Shown here: piece after piece, positions 41,738-51,100 of the stretch
How the letters are laid out: each line of letters begins with the position of its first letter
Position numbering within the stretch: position 1 is the first letter of the stretch
Assembly (NCBI GenBank): GCA_036758285.1
Contig: DAIOWV010000009.1
Coordinates: forward strand, 1 to 64,000
Length of the DNA stretch: 64,000 nucleotides
Reading direction: 5' to 3'
Origin: Taishania sp036758285
Lineage (GTDB): Bacteria > Bacteroidota > Bacteroidia > Flavobacteriales_D > Crocinitomicaceae
Made by a program: the position numbers and the translations under genes
The notes under the pieces: generated by a model
The model's input: the letters and a program-made list of their open reading frames with translations, nothing else
Told to the model about the DNA's origin: nothing
The model's database searches: none

Positions 41738-44700
41738 ATGAAAAAAATGACTCGATTTAAAAGGACGATTCAATTGATTATTTTATTCTTTTTCATTTCT
41801 TTTTTTAATTCTATTTTAGCTCAATATCAAGTTGATTTTGAAGGGGCTGCTGAAACTAAGCCGAATTATGCCGTTGGTGTTGTCAATCTTTCTGGTTTGA
41901 GTTGGGAACTTGGCCCTGAGGTTTTAATAGGTGAAGAGACAAATGACTATAAACTAGGTTTAAGATCTGCTAGATTGAGAGGTAGGGATGGAGCCAAAAT
42001 GGAAATGACTCAAGACAAAGTTAATGGAATGGGTGTTGTCTCTTTTGTATATCGTTCTTATGGTGCAGATAATTTACAAGAATCGTGGTTAGTAGAATAT
42101 AGTGTTGATGGAGGAGTTGTTTGGACGCAAATTGGTACTCCAATTATGGCAACAGTTACACCTCAAAATTTTAATCAAACTGTAAATGTTGCAGGGAATG
42201 TACGTTTGAGAATAAAAATAGCAACAACCCCAGGGAATCTGGGAAACAAACGACTTAATATTGATAATATTCTTATAACAAATTTCACAAGTGGCACTCC
42301 AGTATTAATTGCAAATAATACAAATATTTCAGGTTTGACTTATATTATTGGAAATGGACCATCTTCTAATCAAACGATATCTGTTACTGGTCAAAATTTA
42401 ACAGGATCTGGAAATGTTACAGTAACAGCTCCTTCAGGATTTCAAGTTTCTACCAATGGAACAACGTTTTCCTCATCTATTAATTTACCATATAGTTCCG
42501 GAGTAATTACAGGAACAGGACAGTTTTATGTTCGTTTAGTTGCAGGATTAAATCCAGGAGCTTATTCGGGGTCGATAACTGTCGTTGGAGGTGGAGCTTC
42601 TTTGATTTCGATAAATGCTAGTGGAACAGTTTCAGCAACTTTGTATCCTGCTGTTCATAATTTATTGTCAGGATCATATATGTTTACTGATTGGAGTGAT
42701 GCTTCGGGAGCTTTTACATATCCATCAAATATGCGTTTTTGGGCTGCTAGTTCTGATCAACCTACAGTAAGTGATATTGCGACTGGTAATTATTTTGGTG
42801 CATATAATCTTACTTCAGGCTCGAGAATTAATGGACTAAATGAAAATGGTATTTCATTTGTTACAACGGCTGTTGAAGGATCTGGCTTTCCTTTAGGAGC
42901 TGTATTGGGAATCAGTTCACTTGGAAAGGAAAATATTCAAGTAAAATGGACTGGTGGTCTAGTAACACAGGGAACAGGAACTCCCAACCCAAGAAGTTAT
43001 GGTTTGAGATTACAGTATCAAATAGGTCAAAGTTCTACTTGGACTGATGTCGTAGGACCTGTTGAATATTTAAGTGCAGGTAAAACGAATGGGCATTCTC
43101 AGGATTTCCCCCCAGTTACTCTTCCAGCATCTTGTAACAATCAGTCAGAAATTTATTTACGTTGGGTTTATTATCACATTGCTGCCAATGATGGAGGAAC
43201 TAGACCAGTAATAAGATTAGATGAAATTGTTGTTGATGGGACAGATCTTAATTCACTTTATCCTGAATTACATTCACTCTCAACTAGTCCTTTTTCATTT
43301 ACGCAATGGAGTAATACTTCTACTGCTGGGACTTACCCTTTAAGTATGCGCTTTTGGAAAGCAGCATCTGATCAAGTAGCTTTAAACGAATTGCCAGTAG
43401 ATAAATATACAGGTGTTTATAATTTAACAACAGGTTCAAGAATCAATGGATTGAATACGAATGGTGTTTCATTTGTTACAACTGCAACTGAAGGTGCTGG
43501 CTTTCCTTTAGGTGCTGTAGTTGGATTAAATACTTTAGGTCAAGATAATATTAACGTTTCATGGGTTGGAGGTTTAGTCGCTCAAGGGAACGGTTCTCCG
43601 ACTCCACGTCATTATGGATTGCGTTTACAATACCAAGTAGGTCAGGGGTCAGTTTGGACGGATGTAGCTGGTCCAGTTGAATATTTAACGATGAATCAAA
43701 TTAATGGTCATGAACAAGTTTTTGGACCAACTATTTTACCAACTGCTTGTAATAATCAACCAGAGGTATACTTAAGATGGGTTTATTATTTTGTTAATCA
43801 AAATAGTGGTGGTACTAGACCGTCTATACGTTTGGATGAAATATCGGTGACAAGTAGTACACTTTCGACTTTACCACAAATTTCAGCTTCTTCCTCTTCT
43901 CTTTCTGGATTTAATCAAGTGATAGGTAATGTTTCTTCAAGTCAAACATTTACGGTGCAAGGTTCAAATTTATCTTCTGGAATTGTGTTGACAACAACTT
44001 CTGGTTATGAAATTTCTCTTACAAGTGGAACAGGTTATTCTACAAATTTAAATTTACCTCAGTCATCGGGAACCGTTTCACCAACTACAATTTATGTTCG
44101 ATTAAATTCTGGGTTTGTAGGGGTGCATCCAGGATCAATAACAATTTCTTCTGTTGGAGCAGTTGACAGAGTTGTTGTTTTAAATGGTCAAACAGTCAAT
44201 GAACAAGAAGAGTTATTGTATTATTGGCATTTCAATAATTTAGTAGAAACAACAAATGAGTTGGAAGTTATTTCAGATTATTCTTATTTATCATCGATAG
44301 ACGGCAAGTTGTCTTTTACAAATCCACAATTAGGACAAAATAATGTTGTTCGAAATGAGACTGGATCAAGCTTGAATTTGATGTTAAGTGCTATTGATGG
44401 TTATTCGGTTAGATTTGAAAATCCAACTTCAACTAGAGAAATGCTATTCGATGTACCTACTACGGGAGCAGAAAGAATAGGTTTTAAATTTGCAGTTCAA
44501 AGAAACGATGTTGGTATGACTCACAATATTGTTCAATATTCATTAGATGGTGTTAATTTTTATTCTGCAGGATTAATTAATAATACGGTTGAGGTTATTG
44601 GGGTGGATAATTGGCAGTTATTTGTTTATGATTTTTCATCCATTGTTGGAGTTAATAATAACCCAAATTTTAAAATTAAAATTATTTGGAGTGGAAATAA

Positions 44701-45022
44701 TACTTCTGTAGTGGGTAGTAATTCTTACGATAATATTTCTGTAACTGCACAAGAAATAGCAGCTGATTTATCAATAAATAAATTAGAAGAATCTATTGTT
44801 TCTATATTCCCAGTGCCATTCAAGGAGATCATTACAATAACTTCTTCAGAACAGATTAAGGAGATTAATATAGTTGATTTACTTGGAAAAATAGTAAAAA
44901 CTGAAACTGGAAATCATTCGTTATCTCAACAAATTGAAACAATAGATTTGAAATCGGGTGTGTATTTCTTTTTGATAGATACAGAAAAAGGAATACAAAA
45001 AGTTAAAGCAATAAAAGAATAA
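41738..45022 (+). CDS. Large secreted protein with duplicated domain and T9SS type A tail
   Basis: The protein has 1094 aa. The signal peptide ends about residue 29 (SILAQ). Residues 30-185 look like a lectin/jelly-roll fold (LSWELGPEVLIGEETNDYK). An Ig-like domain (about 195-300, ISVTGQNLTGSGNVTVTAP) follows. Then come two copies of a domain of about 200 aa (303-503 and 506-706), each with SMRFWxAxSDQ, GSRINGLN and LRLQYQxGQ. A second Ig-like domain (about 715-815) and another beta-sandwich precede a type A sorting domain (FPVPFKEIITITSSEQIKE, LKSGVYFFLIDTE). No catalytic motif is seen. The domain is familiar from proteins carrying nucleases, but none is attached here. Export is by Sec, then T9SS. 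Confidence 0.85.
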   Translation: MKKMTRFKRTIQLIILFFFISFFNSILAQYQVDFEGAAETKPNYAVGVVNLSGLSWELGPEVLIGEETNDYKLGLRSARLRGRDGAKMEMTQDKVNGMGVVSFVYRSYGADNLQESWLVEYSVDGGVVWTQIGTPIMATVTPQNFNQTVNVAGNVRLRIKIATTPGNLGNKRLNIDNILITNFTSGTPVLIANNTNISGLTYIIGNGPSSNQTISVTGQNLTGSGNVTVTAPSGFQVSTNGTTFSSSINLPYSSGVITGTGQFYVRLVAGLNPGAYSGSITVVGGGASLISINASGTVSATLYPAVHNLLSGSYMFTDWSDASGAFTYPSNMRFWAASSDQPTVSDIATGNYFGAYNLTSGSRINGLNENGISFVTTAVEGSGFPLGAVLGISSLGKENIQVKWTGGLVTQGTGTPNPRSYGLRLQYQIGQSSTWTDVVGPVEYLSAGKTNGHSQDFPPVTLPASCNNQSEIYLRWVYYHIAANDGGTRPVIRLDEIVVDGTDLNSLYPELHSLSTSPFSFTQWSNTSTAGTYPLSMRFWKAASDQVALNELPVDKYTGVYNLTTGSRINGLNTNGVSFVTTATEGAGFPLGAVVGLNTLGQDNINVSWVGGLVAQGNGSPTPRHYGLRLQYQVGQGSVWTDVAGPVEYLTMNQINGHEQVFGPTILPTACNNQPEVYLRWVYYFVNQNSGGTRPSIRLDEISVTSSTLSTLPQISASSSSLSGFNQVIGNVSSSQTFTVQGSNLSSGIVLTTTSGYEISLTSGTGYSTNLNLPQSSGTVSPTTIYVRLNSGFVGVHPGSITISSVGAVDRVVVLNGQTVNEQEELLYYWHFNNLVETTNELEVISDYSYLSSIDGKLSFTNPQLGQNNVVRNETGSSLNLMLSAIDGYSVRFENPTSTREMLFDVPTTGAERIGFKFAVQRNDVGMTHNIVQYSLDGVNFYSAGLINNTVEVIGVDNWQLFVYDFSSIVGVNNNPNFKIKIIWSGNNTSVVGSNSYDNISVTAQEIAADLSINKLEESIVSIFPVPFKEIITITSSEQIKEINIVDLLGKIVKTETGNHSLSQQIETIDLKSGVYFFLIDTEKGIQKVKAIKE

Positions 45023-45047
45023 TAGTGACTTTTTGACTTGTTTTAAG

Positions 45048-45080
45048 AAGGCTGTTTGATTTTGTTAGACAGCCTTTTTT
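45048..45080 (+). terminator. Terminator after the 41738 gene
   Basis: The stem AAGGCTGT (45048-45055) with ACAGCCTT (45069-45076) is followed by a T tract, 26 bp after the stop. Confidence 0.85.
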
Positions 45081-45138
45081 ATGTATTAATTTTTGACAAA
45101 TTAATATTGATTTCGTATTTTTTTTAACAAAAAAAAAT

Positions 45139-45146
45139 TACTTTTG
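45139..45146 (+). promoter_or_regulatory. TAnnTTTG (-7) element for the 2538-aa protein gene
   Basis: TACTTTTG is an exact match, 48 bp before the ATG. Confidence 0.45.
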
Positions 45147-45194
45147 ATTTGTTAAATACCCAGAAGAAAAAAGATTTTTTTCAAATACTCTTTT

Positions 45195-48100
45195 ATGAAA
45201 GCTACATTATTTAGTGTCCTGTTAATGCTAACGTTTTTTGTTAGTGGACAGACATATATAACAGTAACTTCATCTTTAAATGGAAATTTAACATCTTGTT
45301 TAAATGAAGCAGACTTTCGAATCACAGTCAATAATCTTTCTCCATATAACCTTGATAATTTTAAACTAACTGTTGTACTACCTGATGGTGTTAATTACAT
45401 TCCTTCATCTGGAACAAATGGTGTTTCTGATTTAAATGTTTCAAACTTAGACTCTGTTGTCCTTTCGTTGCCAAATCTAGCAATGAATACATCAAATTTT
45501 ATTTTTGATATTAAATTAAAAGCTGTTTGTATGGTTGAGTACACAGCGCTTCAAAATAAATTAATTTTTGATTTTAGAGGAGATAATACTACTGGTGGTA
45601 TAATTAATAGGAGCCAAGTTTTTTTAGGTAATTTTTATAATGTTACCTTTCCTGATTTGTCGTTGGTTAATATGACAAATCAATCATTTGTTGGGGATAT
45701 AGGTGTTGTTTTTCAACGATGTACATCAATCACGAATGGTGGAAATGGAGCATTGTCAGAATTTGTTTTACATCACAAACATGGGAATGGATTACAGATT
45801 TTATCAAATTCAAGAGGTACAAGAACAACTGTTTCTGATGGAGCTTTGTATGTGTTTTCAGCTTCTGATTTTGCAAATGTTGGAAACGGAGACAATTTTT
45901 TAGATCCTGGAGAGACATTGATTATTTGTGAAACAATAGAAATTTTATCTTGTTCGAATAGTAGTCAATCTGTTTACGAATATAGTTGGGGATGTACAGG
46001 TGAAAGTTGTCAAGTACAATCTGATGCCGCAAATATTGTTTTCATTAGGGAGAATCCCAATTTAGTTGTTACTCGCCATACGGGATTTGCAATTTCTGGA
46101 GAAGGTTTAGGCAATGATTATTGTTATGGAGATAATGAATTAGGTGATTTCCCTTCTTGGATTGTTATAACAAACGATGGTACTGGTACATCATTTAATA
46201 ATTTTTTTGAAATTGGGCAAAATCAGGGTTCTGGTTCTGACTTGTTTAGAAGAGATTTTTGGAGTTCAATCAATCCAAATAGTTTAACAATTGAAATTAA
46301 TAATGGTGGACAAAGACCTTTAAATACATCATCTTTAACCGTTTCACCATCAAGACACTGTTTGCCTCCTAATCCATTAGATGCATTTTCATTTCGTATT
46401 GACTCAATACAACCTGGAGATCAGATTGTTGTAAGGTGGAGCCATTTTACATGTTGCCCTGTGAATTGTACCAACACGAATAGATCTTTATTACATTGGC
46501 GATTAAGAGCTAGGTATGAAAATAGATGTAATGAACCACATCTTATTCCTTTGACAGGAGTTTTACCAGGAAGTAATACTAATCCAATTTTTGGTGGTAG
46601 GCAAGTTGTTACTGCGTCCCCAGGTATTATTGCCAATAATAATGTACAAACAGTTCGTTTTACAACAAGTGGTGCTTCTTATTATAATATTCCATCCAAT
46701 AATAGTGGCAATAAATTTAAGTATCAGTTCATTTTACCTGATGATTGTATTGATGTTGATTTATCATCTTTGGTTATCAAAAATAGCAATGAAACAGTTA
46801 TTACGAGTCCATATACTACTGAAATTATTGGTGATACTGTAGAATTTGTTTTTAATTCCAGTTTTCCAACAAATGGATGGACAACTACATTAAATTTTAC
46901 TAGAAATTGTGATGAATGTAGAGGGGGGGCTAAATCAATTCAATTAAAAACATATTACACTCCAGAAGTTGATTGCGGTTGTTGGTTTCCGTTGGGATGC
47001 ACTTCAACTACATTTGATGTGTTTTGTTCTGGAGGTAGTACTTGTGAAGGTGTTTCATTGGTTAGTTCTGCTGTCAAAAGAACAACATTAGGGTTGCCTG
47101 ATAATGACAATAATGGTATTCCAGATATCGCAGGTACACTTCATGAAATGGGAAGTCTTCGACTAGACCGATTAATGTATGGCGATGAATTTAATGTTGT
47201 TAATCAAATATCTGTTAATAATAACAATAATTTAAATTTTGAAAATATTGTAGCGACTCTTGATTTTCCTTTAGGGAATAGATTTTCATATATTGATGCT
47301 ACCATTCGAATTATTAGACCTTCTACAGGAGATACTTTTGCTTGCATAATTCCAATTTCCCCATTTTTTTCTACCACAGGAACTAATTCTACAAGATGGA
47401 TTTTCCCTGTGTCTCTTAGTTCTTTACCTTGTCTTCCACTTGGATTTAATCTTAGTACAGGAGACAAGATTTTTTTAGAATCAAAATTTAAAAATGTTGT
47501 TTATTCCAACGTTGGATTAACGTCTACTTTTGTCGAAAGTTCCGTTTTTGCATCAGTTTTGCCTTATTCACCTGTTTTGCCTGATAATGAAAAGTATAGT
47601 TGCAACAGTGAATTGAAAAGTTTATTTTCACTATATGGGTTTCAGTTTTTAAATACTGCTGATAATACACTCGTTAACGCGGTTGGATGTAATGTGATAA
47701 CAAGTTCACAGAGTTATCATATGAGGATTGGAAATACAGCTGCGGGATCTAATCCATTTCCTTTTGAATATCGAAATTGGGGGCAACCAGAAAAATTTGT
47801 AATTAGAGTGCCTAATGATTATGATTTTGTATCAGCACGATTTAATTATAGAAGGACATCAGGTAACGGAACTTTTGTTACTTCTGCTTGGATTCCGCTG
47901 ACAAGTTTTATTGTTTCTGGGACAACATATACATTTGATGTGTCTGCAATGTTTGGAAACGTCGATTCAGGAGCACTGCTTTTAAATAGCGACGATGGTT
48001 GGGATGGTACAATTCAGGTGAATATGAGACCAAATTGTACTGTTAAAGATTCTATAGTCTCGAGATTTAATTATGCATGGCACAATCGAATGGTGGATCA

Positions 48101-51100
48101 ACTTGTGCCTTCTGTGGCACCAACGGTTATTACTCAAAATCATGATCCAATAATTTATCACGCTCCTAAACTTTCTATACAATCTAATTTATTGACGATA
48201 AATTCTCAAACAGGATCAGATCAATGGGATTTATTAGTTCAAAACACCTCTACTAATTCACCTGCTCAAAACTTTTGGATAGCAGCTCCAACAATAGGTA
48301 CAGTTGTTGCAGATAGTATTAAAAATACGACCACAGGTGCAATAATTTACCCAAATTCTAATGGAGTGTTTAGTTTAGGAACAATCAATTTTGCTTCTTT
48401 CCGGAATTTTATATTATACACAACCTCATCGTCATGTCAATCAGATAGCTTAAGAATTTATGCTGGCTCTGATTGTAGAGGAATACCAGATCGAGTGTCT
48501 GATTATGCTTGTACACCTTTAAGTTTATTATTAACTGTAAATCCATTAATTCCTTCAATTGAAAACTCTATTGCGCTAATTAGTGGAAATAATTCTAATA
48601 TGTGTGACACATTGGAGTTTGAAGTTCTGGTGAGAAACTTTCAACTAGGGTATGCGTTCGATCTTATCACCAAAGCACAATTGGTAAATAATTTAAATTA
48701 TGTACATGGATCCTCTATATTAGATTATAATGGAACTACTAATCCATTAACTGATCCAGTTATTGTAAGCCAATCGTTAACTTGGGACCTATCTAATAAT
48801 ATGTTTTTGAATCATGGTTTGGTCGGATTAACAGGAGAATCAAGTCAAATTAATAACTATTATCGAATACGATTCAAAGCCGTAGCTATGTGTGGTTTTG
48901 CTTCTGGTTCTCGATTGTTTGTCGCCACAGAAACTCAATCGTATTGTGGATCGCATCATCCTTCGAGTAATGGTGTTTCTTTACCAATTCAAATTAATGA
49001 TTTAAGTCCAAAGTATACTACAGATATTAAATTAGATATTGACTATATTTTACCTTGTGGAACAGATAATAAAATGACCATTATTGTGAAAAACAATGGT
49101 CCAGCAAAGTTTTATGCATCTGATTCAGTTAATATTACTCTACCTTTAGGATTAACATATACGAATGGAAGCTTTATACCAAGATGGAATGCTTTGAATA
49201 TTCAATCACAACCAATCAGTCATTTTATATCAGGTTTACAAGAGTTAAGATGGGGATTGGATAGTACCGTTTTAGCTGGAGATTCAATGGCGTTTGAAAT
49301 AGATTTAACATCTGTACCTTTGGTAATTCCATGTGAATTAATTGAAGTTAGAGCTTCTACAACAGCAATGATTACATCGGTTTGTAACCTTGGAGAATCT
49401 GAATGTGAAGCAGGTGTTGTTACAGGTGAATTTTCAAAAGATATTTTTGTTTATAAAACTGATTTTTTAATTTCAAATTCATCTGGGGTACTTCAAATTG
49501 ATAATAACGGATTGGAGACAGTATCAGGGGCTGTCCACTTATTTAACCAAGGTGCTACTTTAGGTACAACCACTCCATTTGTGGTTAATTTATATGCTGA
49601 TATTGATAATAATGGCGTTTTTACTCCTGCTGATCAATTAATTCATACTGATTCGAATCGAATTTTAGTAAATGCGGGAGATACTTATATTTATAATTTT
49701 AATAATGTAACTGTTTCAAATATTTGTCAGATTATTGGGGTATTGTCACTTGAAAACAACCCATGCTTTTGTGATGGCAATGTTTTTCAAATTCCATTAC
49801 AATTAAAATCGGCCAATTTTTATGATACTATTTGTTCAAATGATGCATTGTTTGTAGGAAACTCAGGCTCTGGTAATTATTCATATTCTTGGATTAATAA
49901 TTCAGGTCTTTCTAATTTAACGATCCCACAACCGTCTTTTACTGCTATTAATAATGGGTTAACTCCAACAACAGTTGAATTATATAGAACTATAAATAGA
50001 TCAATTGGTTGTCATATAAGAGATACTTCTTTTGTTGTAGTTAACCCGTTGCCAAATGCAATTATGGAAGGTAATATTACAGTTTGCCAAAATGATCAAG
50101 AGCCAAAAGTAACTTTTGTAGGTTCTTCAGGGGAGGCTCCTTACACTTTTCATTATCGTTTGAATGGTGTTGTAAACTCTATAACTGCCGCAGTAGATTC
50201 AGCTCATATTTTAATTCCTACTGATCTAGTTGGGACAACTTATGTAATTTTAGATAGTGTTGTGGATGGAAGTTCAATTAATTGCACTAACAATATCAAT
50301 GACACAATTCGAATAGTTATAAATCCATTAATTCAAGGTACGGTACAAGGAAGTGTTGTTGTATGTCAAAATGATACAGAACCAATTGTTTCATTCATAG
50401 CAAGTGGAGGCACAGCACCATATACTTTCTTTTATAAAATTGATGGTGTTTTAAATACGATATCATCTCCAACTGATGTCGCTCAGCTATCAATCCCAAC
50501 AAATGTAATCGGAACAAGGTTAATTGTACTTGATAGCTTAATAGACGCTAGTGCAACCTATTGTTTTAATGTGATAAATGATTCTGTTGAATTTATAATT
50601 AATCCGTTACCTCTTGCTGAAGTGGTTGGAAATACAATTATTTGTGAGAATGACACAGAACCTAAGGTTTCTTTCATAGCTAGTAATGGAACGGCACCAT
50701 ATACTTTTTATTACAAGTTGAATGGCATTGCAAACTCAATCACTGCTGCAGTAGACTCAGCTCATATTTTAATACCTACAGATTTAGTTGGTATTACTTA
50801 TGTAATTTTAGACAGTATTGTTGATGGAAGTTTAACCAATTGTTCTAATTCAATATTTGATACTGTTCAAATTAGAATAAATCCATTGCCAATTGGAAAT
50901 ATATCTGGCAATACAATTGTTTGTGAAAATGATGAAGAACCAAAAGTCATTTTTGTAGGTGCAAGAGGAACTGCACCCTATACATTTTATTATACAATGA
51001 ATGGTGTTTCTAATGCTATAGTTTCTACGTTAGATTCAGCAGAAATATTAATTCCTACTAATGTTCCAGGCACTACTGTTGTTATCTTGGATAGTTTACT

